NCBI RefSeq assembly: GCF_965137005.1
Contig: NZ_CBCRXM010000014.1
Location: 28,388-92,387, forward strand
DNA from: Sphingomonas_O antarctica
GTDB lineage: Bacteria; Pseudomonadota; Alphaproteobacteria; Sphingomonadales; Sphingomonadaceae
Direction: 5' to 3'
Length of the DNA stretch: 64,000 nucleotides
Below are positions 34,939-45,034 of the stretch, piece after piece. The first letter of the stretch is position 1, and every line of letters begins with the position of its first letter. A program made the translations under genes and the position numbers. The notes below the pieces were generated by a model. That model searched no databases and was not told where the DNA came from. It saw nothing but the letters and a program-made list of their open reading frames with translations.

Positions 34939-35379
34939 TTACTGTTTGGTGGCCGTCTGCTGTGCGCCGATGCGGCCGATTGCTCCCGCCAGCGCGATCT
35001 GTTCAGGACAATTGCCGCGACATAATTTGGCCAGCTTATCCAAATTCTCGCGTGCTTTGGCGACTGCGCCCTTGTCGATCAACGCTTCGCCCTGCCCCGC
35101 CAGTGCCGTGCGATCGTTTGGATCCAGCGCCAGCGCCTGACGATACAGACGGATCGATTTGCCCGGCAGCCCTTGTTTGCGCGCCACATCGGCGAGCGTG
35201 AGATAGGCGACGCGGCTGCGCGGATTGGCGGCAAGTGCGCTTTCGAGCAGATCGGTCGCGGTCTCGAGTTGACCCGCTGCCGCCGCGGCCTGCCCTTGCA
35301 TCACCAGCGACGGTGCCACGACGGGCGCGGGCGCGGCCGAAACCAGCATCAGTGCGCCGAGGGTCAAGGCCAGCCGCAT
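34939..35379 (-). CDS. Exported TPR-repeat protein
   Basis: 146 aa. Signal peptide (MRLALTLGALMLVSAAPAPVVA), then two or three TPR helices pairs: AAAAGQLETATDLLESALAANP, SRVAYLTLADVARKQG and KSIRLYRQALALDPNDRTAL. The start at 35379 has GGAG six bases upstream; ATG 35391 would remove that spacing. It is a probable periplasmic scaffold; the partner is unknown. Its stop abuts the rsmA stop (convergent). Confidence 0.8.
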   Translation of the reverse strand: MRLALTLGALMLVSAAPAPVVAPSLVMQGQAAAAAGQLETATDLLESALAANPRSRVAYLTLADVARKQGLPGKSIRLYRQALALDPNDRTALAGQGEALIDKGAVAKARENLDKLAKLCRGNCPEQIALAGAIGRIGAQQTATKQ

Positions 35380-35410
35380 CACAGTCTCCATTCTGTTCTT
35401 GGCATAACGG

Positions 35411-36547
35411 CTAACACGCCTTGATGAGCCGTGCGACGAAAAATCCGTCGGTGCCGTCCCGTTGCGGGGAAAGGCGAATGCCCGGACCGTCGGCCGTACC
35501 GAAAGGCAATGGTGCGGCACTCCAACCCGCTTCGCGCGCCAGCAGTGCCTCTACCTGCGCGGCGCCTTCTTCGCGCAACTGTGAGCACACGGCATAGACC
35601 AACGCCCCGCCCGGCTTCACCAAGGGCAGCGCGAGATCAATGACATGCCGCTGGAGCACGACCAGCGCCTCGACGCGCTCGGGCGTCAACCGCCACCGCG
35701 CCTCCGGATTGCGCCGGAGCGTGCCCGTTCCGGAGCAAGGGGCATCAATCAGCACAACGTCCGCCAGTCCTTCAAGGTCGGCCAATTGCTCCGCCTCGCG
35801 TCCGCCATCGAGCAACCGGACTTCGCACTCGGCACCCGCGCGCTGCGCCCGGGGTTCGAGCCGTCGCAGGCGGTCTCGCGCGGTGTCGCACGCGATCAAG
35901 CGGCCTTCGTTGCGCATCGCCGCCGCCAGCGCCAGGGTTTTGCCTCCCGCGCCTGCGCACAGATCGACGACGATCGTCGCGGGTGCCGCCGCGCACGCTT
36001 CGACGATCAACTGACTGCCGAAATCCTGCACCTCGATCCGCCCGTCGCGATAGGCGTCGCTCGCCTCGACATTGATCGGATCGGTCAGGCGTAGTCCGTC
36101 GCTGCCGACGGGCGTCGCATCGGGGAATAAAGGCGAAACTTCATCGCGCGTCGCCTTGAGCCGGTTCACGCGCAGATCGAGTGGCGCGCGGTCGAGCGAA
36201 GCCTCATCGGGCAAACGTGCTGCCAACCATGCCGGCATCACGCCGCCGGTCGCGCGCGGCTCGTCTGGCAACAGCGCTGCGGGTCCATAAGCCGATCCGT
36301 CGAACGTCGCCGCCAGGACGTCATCCGCATCCGCCAGCGCAGCCATGGCCGCACGTCCGCTCGCCGGCGGATCGCCAAAGCGGCGGATCGCGCGATAGAT
36401 TAATTCGCGGACAGCGCGACGGTCCTTGGATCCGGCATAGCGCCGCGCCTTGAACCCGTTGGCGATGACCGTGTCGGCACCAGCCTGTGACGCGAGGATC
36501 GCGTCGAGCAGTTCGATGGCGGTTCGAGTTCGGGCGGCAGGTGTCAC
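35411..36547 (-). CDS. RsmB/NOP-family rRNA cytosine-5 methyltransferase
   Basis: 378 aa. The N-terminal part (residues about 1-75, KARRYAGSKDRRAVRELIY) is NusB-like, as in RsmB. The catalytic part has the SAM motif VVDLCAGAGGKTLALAAAM, motif IV with the catalytic-release Cys in IDAPCSGTGTLRRNPE, and the nucleophilic Cys in YAVCSQLREEG. RsmB methylates 16S rRNA C967; orthology is likely but not certain, so no symbol is given. The GTG start overlaps the guaB stop (GTGA), so it is co-translated with guaB. Confidence 0.9.
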   Translation of the reverse strand: MTPAARTRTAIELLDAILASQAGADTVIANGFKARRYAGSKDRRAVRELIYRAIRRFGDPPASGRAAMAALADADDVLAATFDGSAYGPAALLPDEPRATGGVMPAWLAARLPDEASLDRAPLDLRVNRLKATRDEVSPLFPDATPVGSDGLRLTDPINVEASDAYRDGRIEVQDFGSQLIVEACAAAPATIVVDLCAGAGGKTLALAAAMRNEGRLIACDTARDRLRRLEPRAQRAGAECEVRLLDGGREAEQLADLEGLADVVLIDAPCSGTGTLRRNPEARWRLTPERVEALVVLQRHVIDLALPLVKPGGALVYAVCSQLREEGAAQVEALLAREAGWSAAPLPFGTADGPGIRLSPQRDGTDGFFVARLIKAC

Positions 36548-38013
36548 TGCGTGGGATAGTTCGGGGCTTCGCGCGTAATGCTCACGTCGTGAACATGGCT
36601 TTCGCGCAGGCCTGCATTGGTGATGCGCACGAAACTACCACGCTCGCGCAGGTCGGCAATCGTCGCCGCACCGGTATAGCCCATCGCGGCTTTTACGCCG
36701 CCGACGAGCTGATGGATCACGTCCTTGGCGTGGCCCTTATAGGCGACTTGCCCCTCGATACCTTCGGGGACGAGTTTAAGTTGATCCTTGATGTCGCCCT
36801 GAAAATAGCGGTCGGCAGAGCCGCGGCCCATCGCACCGACGCTTCCCATACCGCGATAGGACTTGTAGGCACGTCCTTGATAAAGAAAGGTTTCCCCGGG
36901 TGCTTCTTCGGTGCCGGCGAGGAGCGAGCCGACCATGACCGCGCCCGCGCCGCCGGCCAGTGCCTTGGCGATGTCGCCCGAGGTGCGCAGTCCGCCATCG
37001 GCGATCACCGGCACGCCGGACTTGGCCGCTTCTTCCGCCGCGTCCATCACTGCCGTCAGCTGCGGTACGCCGACACCCGCGACGATGCGGGTGGTGCATA
37101 TGGAACCTGGGCCGATCCCGACCTTGATCGCGTCTGCCCCCGCGTCGATCAGCGCGCGGGTGGCACCGGCGGTGGCGACATTCCCGGCCATGATCTGCAC
37201 TTCGTTCGACAGCTTGCGAACACGCGCCACGGCATCGGCGACCATTTTCGAGTGGCCATGCGCGGTGTCGATGACGATCAGGTCGCAGCCCGCGTCGATC
37301 AGCGCCTCGGTCCGTTCGAACCCGCCATCGCCGGTGGTCGTTGCCGCGGCCACACGCAGCCGCCCGCTCTCGTCTTTGGTCGCGTTCGGGTAGGCGACCG
37401 CCTTTTCCATGTCCTTGACGGTCACAAGCCCGGTGCAGCGGTATTCGGCGTCGACGACGATCAGTTTCTCGATGCGGCGTTGGTGCAACAGCCGTTGCGC
37501 CTCCTGACGGCTGACGCCTTCGCTGACGGTCACCAGATCCTTCGACGTCATCAGCTCGCTGACCGGCTGTGCGGCATGTTCGGCGAAACGCACGTCGCGA
37601 TTGGTCAGGATGCCCACCAACTTGCCCGACGCTTCGACCACCGGGATGCCCGAAATATGGTGCGTCGCCATCAACGCCCTCGCCTCGGCCAGCGTTTGCT
37701 GCGGCTGGATGGTGATCGGATTGACGACCATGCCGCTTTCGAAGCGTTTGACCTGTCGCACCGCATCCGCCTGTTCCTGCAGCGTCAGATTGCGGTGGAG
37801 GACGCCCAGCCCGCCGAGCTGCGCCATGACGATCGCCATCTTCGCTTCGGTCACGGTATCCATCGCCGCGGACAGGATCGGGATGTTGAGATCGATCGTG
37901 CGGGTCAGGCGGGTGCGGGTGTCGGCTTCGCCGGGAAGGACGCTGCTGGCGCCGGGGCGGAGAAGAACGTCGTCGAAAGTCAGGCCCAAAGGGATATCGG
38001 CAATGCGAGTCAT
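36544..38013 (-). CDS. guaB: Inosine-5'-monophosphate dehydrogenase
   Basis: 489 aa; oxidises IMP to XMP, the committed step to GMP. The barrel is interrupted by two CBS domains (about residues 95-205). The active-site loop is GIGPGSICTTRIVAGVG with the nucleophilic Cys; the flap carries the YRGMGSVGAM signature. The start at 38013 gives MTRIADIPLGLTFDDVLL. The CBS pair suggests purine-nucleotide feedback, as known for the family. Confidence 0.97.
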   Translation of the reverse strand: MTRIADIPLGLTFDDVLLRPGASSVLPGEADTRTRLTRTIDLNIPILSAAMDTVTEAKMAIVMAQLGGLGVLHRNLTLQEQADAVRQVKRFESGMVVNPITIQPQQTLAEARALMATHHISGIPVVEASGKLVGILTNRDVRFAEHAAQPVSELMTSKDLVTVSEGVSRQEAQRLLHQRRIEKLIVVDAEYRCTGLVTVKDMEKAVAYPNATKDESGRLRVAAATTTGDGGFERTEALIDAGCDLIVIDTAHGHSKMVADAVARVRKLSNEVQIMAGNVATAGATRALIDAGADAIKVGIGPGSICTTRIVAGVGVPQLTAVMDAAEEAAKSGVPVIADGGLRTSGDIAKALAGGAGAVMVGSLLAGTEEAPGETFLYQGRAYKSYRGMGSVGAMGRGSADRYFQGDIKDQLKLVPEGIEGQVAYKGHAKDVIHQLVGGVKAAMGYTGAATIADLRERGSFVRITNAGLRESHVHDVSITREAPNYPTQ

Positions 38014-38111
38014 GTCCCGCCCTAGCGAAGGACGCGGCGCTCCGCCAGCGCCTCGCCCCTTTCGCTCGCGCCACGCCGGGCGCATATGCGCGGCATAGCG
38101 GAGGAATTTTG

Positions 38112-39077
38112 ATGGGCGTTCTGGCAATTGCGATCGCATTCGTCGCGATAATCTACGTCGTGCTGGCCGTGAAGATGGTGCCGCAGGGATATCGCTACAC
38201 CATCGAGCGCTTTGGCAAGTTTACCGCCACCGCGGCGCCGGGGCTGACGCTGATCGTACCACTATTCGATCGTGTCGGTCGCAAGATCAATATGATGGAG
38301 CAGGTGCTTGATATTCCGGGACAGGAAATCATCACCAAGGACAATGCGATGGTCGCGGTCGATGGAGTGGTGTTCTTTCAGGTCCTCGACGCCGCCAAGG
38401 CGGCGTATGAGGTCAGCGAATTATACAATGCGATCATGCAGCTTGCGACGACGAACCTGCGCACGGTCATGGGCGCAATGGACCTCGACGAAACACTGTC
38501 CAAGCGCGACGAGATCAACACACGCCTGCTGATGGTCGTCGATCACGCCACCGAAAGCTGGGGCGTGAAGATCACCCGCGTCGAGCTGAAGGACATTCGC
38601 CCGCCGGCCGACATCGTCAATGCCATGACGCGGCAGATGAAGGCAGAGCGCGAAAAGCGCGCCTCGATCCTCGAATCCGAAGGCGCGCGGCAGAACGACA
38701 TCAACCGCGCCGAGGGTCAGAAACAGTCACAGATCCTCGAGGCCGAAGGTCGCCGCGAAGCCGCGTTCCGCGACGCGGAGGCGCGCGAGCGTGCGGCGCA
38801 GGCCGAGGCGGCGGCAACGAAAATGGTGTCCGACGCCATCGAGGGCGGCAGCGTGCAGGCGATCAATTACTTCATCGCCCAAAAATACGTCGAGGCGATC
38901 GGGCTATTCGCGACATCGCCCAATGCCAAGACGATCCTGTTCCCGGTCGAAGCCACGCAATTGATGGGTACGCTGGGCGGGATCGGCGAATTGGCGCGCG
39001 AAGCGATCGGGGGCGGTGACAAGACGCCGCCGCCCGCTCCGCTTGCGCGGCCTTCAGTCCCGCGGTCGAGCGCGTGA
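38112..39077 (+). CDS. SPFH/Band 7 (stomatin-like) membrane protein, QmcA type
   Basis: 321 aa. One N-terminal membrane helix (VLAIAIAFVAIIYVVLAVKM), the SPFH domain (about residues 25-190, GYRYTIERFGKFTATAAPGL ... VKITRVELKDI), then a long Ala/Glu/Arg-rich coiled coil (residues about 180-245) and a Pro-rich tail. Members form membrane rings with proteases or NfeD partners. The ATG at 38112 has GAGG eight bases upstream. It overlaps nfeD by four bases; the pairing is typical. Confidence 0.9.
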   Translation: MGVLAIAIAFVAIIYVVLAVKMVPQGYRYTIERFGKFTATAAPGLTLIVPLFDRVGRKINMMEQVLDIPGQEIITKDNAMVAVDGVVFFQVLDAAKAAYEVSELYNAIMQLATTNLRTVMGAMDLDETLSKRDEINTRLLMVVDHATESWGVKITRVELKDIRPPADIVNAMTRQMKAEREKRASILESEGARQNDINRAEGQKQSQILEAEGRREAAFRDAEARERAAQAEAAATKMVSDAIEGGSVQAINYFIAQKYVEAIGLFATSPNAKTILFPVEATQLMGTLGGIGELAREAIGGGDKTPPPAPLARPSVPRSSA

Positions 39078-39535
39078 ACGCGATGGATGCATGGATCGCG
39101 GGATCGGGCATCGCGCCGGCGTGGTGGTGGCTGATCGCCGCCGCCTTGCTCGCCGGAGCGGAGATCGTCGCGCCCGGGTTTTTCCTGATCTGGCTGGGCG
39201 GCGCGGCGGCGATTACAGGTGTCGCAACGCTGCTGCTCGGATTGCCCGACGCGGCGCAGTTCCTGCTGTTCGCGGTCGCCGCGATGGCGCTGGTGCTGAC
39301 CGGGCGGCGGTTCTTCCGCTATGCCGATGTTGCCAGCGCCGACCCGTTGCTCAACGACCGCGCCGCGCGGCTGATCGGACAGGTCGTGATAGTCGTCGAG
39401 TCGATCGACGACACCGGCGGCCGCGTCAGGGTCGGCGACGGCATGTGGTCGGCACGCGGTGTCCACGCCGCGGTTGGTGAACGGGTCCGCGTGATCGGAG
39501 CCGATGGGAATGTGTTGCGAGTGGAGGCGGTCTAG
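39074..39535 (+). CDS. NfeD-family membrane protein
   Basis: 153 aa short NfeD: two or three membrane helices (WWWLIAAALLAGAEIVAPGF, IWLGGAAAITGVATLLLG, FLLFAVAAMALVL) followed by a soluble OB fold (about residues 95-150, GQVVIVVESIDDTGGRVRVG and DGNVLRVEAV). It lacks the protease domain of long NfeD proteins. It partners with the SPFH protein upstream (GTGA overlap at 39074-39077). An ATG at 39083 is an alternative start. Confidence 0.9.
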   Translation: MNAMDAWIAGSGIAPAWWWLIAAALLAGAEIVAPGFFLIWLGGAAAITGVATLLLGLPDAAQFLLFAVAAMALVLTGRRFFRYADVASADPLLNDRAARLIGQVVIVVESIDDTGGRVRVGDGMWSARGVHAAVGERVRVIGADGNVLRVEAV

Positions 39536-39537
39536 CC

Positions 39538-39616
39538 GTCGCCCCGGCGGAGGCCGGTGACGCTAACGATTAAAGACGACCGCGTTCAACAACGGCCCTG
39601 CCTCCGCCGGGGCGAC
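39538..39616. terminator. Palindromic repeat between convergent nfeD and secA
   Basis: Perfect 17-base arms (39538-39554 and 39600-39616, GTCGCCCCGGCGGAGGC and its reverse complement) stand exactly between the two stops, with 45 bases between the arms. The element belongs to the dispersed palindrome family and can serve as a bidirectional terminator. Confidence 0.7.
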
Positions 39617-39620
39617 GCGC

Positions 39621-42347
<2,727 letters not shown>

Positions 42348-42423
42348 GACTGGATTCCTGAAATAGCTTTGGTCGCGCGGTGGCGCGGGAACGGGGGGCT
42401 GAAATTGGCAGAGCGCCGGAGCG

Positions 42424-42657
42424 CTAGATCAGCAGCCGATCGGCGTAGAGCGGACGGCTCGTCACGAGCGGCCTGGCGTCGGCCAGCGCAAACGCTTTCG
42501 CCGGTGTGGCATGGTTCGCCGGGCGCGCCGCCGCTGCGGTCACAGGCGCCGGTGCAATGCGCAACACCTGTCCGGCCTCCACCGGACGCGCCGCCGCCGC
42601 TGGTGAATAACCAGCAATGGCGCTGAGCAGCGCGGAGAGGAGCAGGATCAACCGCAT
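42424..42657 (-). CDS. Small exported protein of unknown function, immediately upstream of secA
   Basis: 77 aa. A clear signal peptide (MRLILLLSALLSAIAGYSPAAAA, written in two parts: MRLILLLSALLSAIAG and YSPAAAA) is followed by about 54 residues rich in Ala, Pro and Arg, ending ARPLVTSRPLYADRLLI. No known domain. Its place (same strand, 76 bases before the secA start, no terminator of note between, only a 5-bp hairpin AGCGC-TCCG-GCGCT overlapping the stop) is that of SecM in E. coli, a secreted arrest peptide that senses Sec activity. The E. coli arrest motif (FxxxxWIxxxxGIRAGP) and RAPP/RAPG-type ends are absent, so the analogy is positional only. Confidence 0.65.
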   Translation of the reverse strand: MRLILLLSALLSAIAGYSPAAAARPVEAGQVLRIAPAPVTAAAARPANHATPAKAFALADARPLVTSRPLYADRLLI

Positions 42658-42743
42658 GTGGCCAGCACATAGGTATGAAATGCTTTCGCGTCCATGAGCG
42701 ACGGCGCATGGACTTGTTAACCATAGCGGCTTAACGACCTCGC

Positions 42744-42791
42744 ATGATCCGCGAATGCCTCTCGCGCCTGCTTCGACTTACGCGCCCTTAG
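42744..42791 (+). CDS. Leucine leader peptide upstream of leuA
   Basis: A 15-codon frame starting ATG at 42744 reads MIRECLSRLLRLTRP and stops TAG at 42789-42791. Four of fifteen codons are leucine (CTC, CTG, CTT, CTT at 42759, 42768, 42771 and 42777), three of them within four codons of one another. It sits 85 bases before the start of leucine-synthesis gene leuA, and its stop lies within the first arm of an RNA hairpin. This is the layout of ribosome-mediated attenuation peptides. The ribosome site is weak (no clear AGGAG). Confidence 0.7.
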   Translation: MIRECLSRLLRLTRP

Positions 42792-42871
42792 GCGCGATAG
42801 TTCGGCGTGCCCGGCACGCCTCGCCGCCTAAGGGCTCAAACCGACCCGAACCGAAGCCAGAGCGACGAGGC
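42781..42871 (+). promoter_or_regulatory. Leucine-responsive RNA switch in the leuA leader (candidate)
   Basis: Structure A: 42784-42794 (GCCCTTAGGCG) pairs perfectly with 42825-42835, enclosing hairpin GGCGTGC-CCG-GCACGCC (42804-42820). Structure B: 42818-42827 (GCCTCGCCGC) pairs in nine of ten positions with 42862-42871 (GCGACGAGGC), which contains the leuA Shine-Dalgarno GAGG (42867-42870). A and B share 42818-42827 and exclude each other. A ribosome finishing the leader peptide covers 42784-42794 and would favour B (site closed); a ribosome stalled on leucine codons leaves A free (site open). No U-run follows 42835, so translational rather than transcriptional control is more likely. Confidence 0.6.
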
Positions 42872-42876
42872 CTGTC

Positions 42877-44538
42877 ATGTTGCGCGATCCATCGACCAAA
42901 TACCGCCCCTTCCCCCAGATCGATTTGCCCGACCGGCAATGGCCTGCGCGCACGATCACGCAGGCGCCACGCTGGCTCAGTACCGACATGCGCGACGGCA
43001 ATCAGGCGTTGATCGACCCGATGGACGGGGAAAAGAAGGCGCGTTTTTTCGATTTGCTGGTGCGGTTGGGCCTCAAGGAGATCGAGGTCGGCTTTCCGAG
43101 TGCGGGCGCCACCGAATTCGATTTTATTCAGGGATTGGTGCGCGACGGCCGCATCCCCGATGACGTCATGGTGCAGGTGCTGACCCAATCCCGTCGCGAC
43201 CTGATCGAGACCAGCTTTGCCAGTCTGGCCGGAGCGAAGACCGCCATCGTCCACCTCTATAACGCGGTCAGCCCGGCCTGGCGGCGCATCGTGTTCGGCA
43301 TGGACCGCGCCGACATCAAGCAGATCGCGATCGACGGCGCGAAGGTGCTGCGCGATCAGGCGGCAAAATATCCCGGCACCGATTGGCGCTTCGAATATTC
43401 GCCCGAGACGTTTTCGACCGCCGAGCTCGATTTTTCGGTCGAGGTCTGCGCGGCGGTGATGGAGGTGCTCCAGCCGACAGCCGACAAGCCGATCATTCTC
43501 AACCTCCCCGCGACAGTCGAGGCGGCAACACCCAACATCTATGCCGACCAGATCGAATGGTTCGGGCGCAACATCCCCAATCGCGACCGGGTAGTCATCT
43601 CGCTGCACACGCATAACGACCGCGGCACGGGCGTCGCGGCGACCGAATTGGGGTTGCTGGCAGGCGCCGAACGGGTCGAGGGCTGCCTGCTCGGCAATGG
43701 CGAGCGGACCGGCAATGTCGATTTGGTCACCGTCGCGATGAATATGTATTCGCAAGGCGTCGATCCCGGCCTGGACTTTTCGAACATCGACGAGGTCGTC
43801 AACACCGTCGAATATTGCACCGGCATCAAGACGCACCCGCGCAGTCCCTATGCCGGCGAACTGGTCTTCACCGCCTTTTCGGGCAGCCATCAGGACGCGA
43901 TCAAGAAAGGTTTTGCGGCGCAGGCGGCGCGCAACGACGAGTTGTGGGAAGTGCCCTATCTGCCGATCGATCCAGCGGATCTGGGGCGCAGCTATGAGGC
44001 GGTGATCCGCGTCAATTCGCAATCCGGCAAGGGCGGCGTCGCCTGGGTGCTGGAGCAGGATCGCGGCCTGAAACTGCCAAAGCGGCTGCAGGCGGATTTC
44101 AGCCGACATGTCCAGCGCTTGGCCGACGAAAGCAGCCGTGAACTTGGTGCGGCCGACATTTGGGCCGAGTTCCAGCGCGCTTACTTGACCCCCGGGCCGT
44201 TGCTGCTGGTCGATTATCACGAAACCCGCTCGACTGATGGAGATCGCATCTTTGCCGGCTCGCTTACCCATGGCGACCGCCGCTTGAGCCTCACCGGGCG
44301 CGGCAACGGGTTGATCTCGTCCGTCGTTGCCGCGCTGGCCGAAGCCGGGACCACAATCGAAATCCAAGATTATGCCGAACATGCACTCGGCCATGGCACC
44401 GGCGCGCAGGCCGCCGCTTATGTCGAGGCGCGCACCGCCGACGGGCGCACGGTGTTCGGGGTCGGCGTCGATACCGACATTGCAACCGCCAGCGTTCGCG
44501 CGGTGCTCGGCGCCGCGAATGCTGCGCTCACCCCCTGA
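42877..44538 (+). CDS. leuA: 2-isopropylmalate synthase (class 2, LeuA2 type)
   Basis: 553 aa; first committed step of leucine synthesis from 2-ketoisovalerate and acetyl-CoA. Barrel motifs: WLSTDMRDGNQALIDPM (metal Asp), EIEVGFPSAG, LHTHNDRGTGVAATELG (metal histidines) and EGCLLGNGERTGNVDLV. The C-terminal part (about residues 430-550) is the LeuA dimer regulatory domain, the leucine feedback site in the family. The length and N-terminus (KYRPFPQIDLPDRQWP) mark the longer class first known from actinobacteria. GAGG sits six bases before the ATG. A leucine leader peptide precedes it. It overlaps the convergent 2H phosphoesterase gene by 11 bases. Confidence 0.95.
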   Translation: MLRDPSTKYRPFPQIDLPDRQWPARTITQAPRWLSTDMRDGNQALIDPMDGEKKARFFDLLVRLGLKEIEVGFPSAGATEFDFIQGLVRDGRIPDDVMVQVLTQSRRDLIETSFASLAGAKTAIVHLYNAVSPAWRRIVFGMDRADIKQIAIDGAKVLRDQAAKYPGTDWRFEYSPETFSTAELDFSVEVCAAVMEVLQPTADKPIILNLPATVEAATPNIYADQIEWFGRNIPNRDRVVISLHTHNDRGTGVAATELGLLAGAERVEGCLLGNGERTGNVDLVTVAMNMYSQGVDPGLDFSNIDEVVNTVEYCTGIKTHPRSPYAGELVFTAFSGSHQDAIKKGFAAQAARNDELWEVPYLPIDPADLGRSYEAVIRVNSQSGKGGVAWVLEQDRGLKLPKRLQADFSRHVQRLADESSRELGAADIWAEFQRAYLTPGPLLLVDYHETRSTDGDRIFAGSLTHGDRRLSLTGRGNGLISSVVAALAEAGTTIEIQDYAEHALGHGTGAQAAAYVEARTADGRTVFGVGVDTDIATASVRAVLGAANAALTP

Positions 44539-45034
44539 ACCGCACGCTACCGATCGCTTCCCACGGCCCGCCGCGATACCAATAAGCAGAGAGACCCGTG
44601 ATCGCGAGCGGACGAGGCTGGAACTCCGCTTCGAGAGTGGCAAGCAGCTTGCGTGCTTCGGCCGGCGGCACCTTGTTCTGGATCGTAACATGCTCGCGCC
44701 AGCCGGCGGCGTCCTGCGGTGTCAGGCACCCGGCAAAGCGATCCGCCAGCCGCGCGCGGATTGCGGCGAGGTCGTCGCTGTCGATCCGGTAAGCCACGCC
44801 GCCGCCGAGGTTGATCAGCCCGGCCAGCCGCGCGCGCGGCGCGGGATCGCGGGCCTCGTCCTTCAGCGCCGTCATCAACTCGCGCTCGATCGACGGTGGC
44901 AGATGATGAAACATCGTCAAATGTGCGCGCAACTGATTGCGTTCTGCTGGAAAATACGCGCTGCGCTGCTCATCGAGCCAGGCAAAGTCGGCGTCGCCAA
45001 GTCGCGCGGTAACGATAATCGGCGCTGCCGTCAT
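44528..45034 (-). CDS. 2H phosphoesterase superfamily protein (2'-5' RNA ligase-like)
   Basis: 168 aa. Two H-x-T/S motifs typical of the 2H fold: HLTMFH (about residues 38-43) and HVTIQN (about 114-119). Related proteins ligate 2'-5' RNA ends or hydrolyse cyclic nucleotide phosphodiesters; the true substrate is unknown. The ATG at 45034 overlaps the mutL stop (ATGA), so it is co-translated with mutL. Confidence 0.85.
   Translation of the reverse strand: MTAAPIIVTARLGDADFAWLDEQRSAYFPAERNQLRAHLTMFHHLPPSIERELMTALKDEARDPAPRARLAGLINLGGGVAYRIDSDDLAAIRARLADRFAGCLTPQDAAGWREHVTIQNKVPPAEARKLLATLEAEFQPRPLAITGLSAYWYRGGPWEAIGSVRFRG

Noticed and set aside
42424..42657. The secA-upstream protein as a true SecM orthologue
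   Set aside because: The FxxxxWIxxxxGIRAGP arrest motif and RAPP/RAPG-type ends are absent. Only the position and the signal peptide agree.
42784..42835. The leuA leader hairpin as an intrinsic terminator
   Set aside because: No U-run follows the stem (TCAAACCGAC), so classic termination is unlikely. The translational model is favoured.
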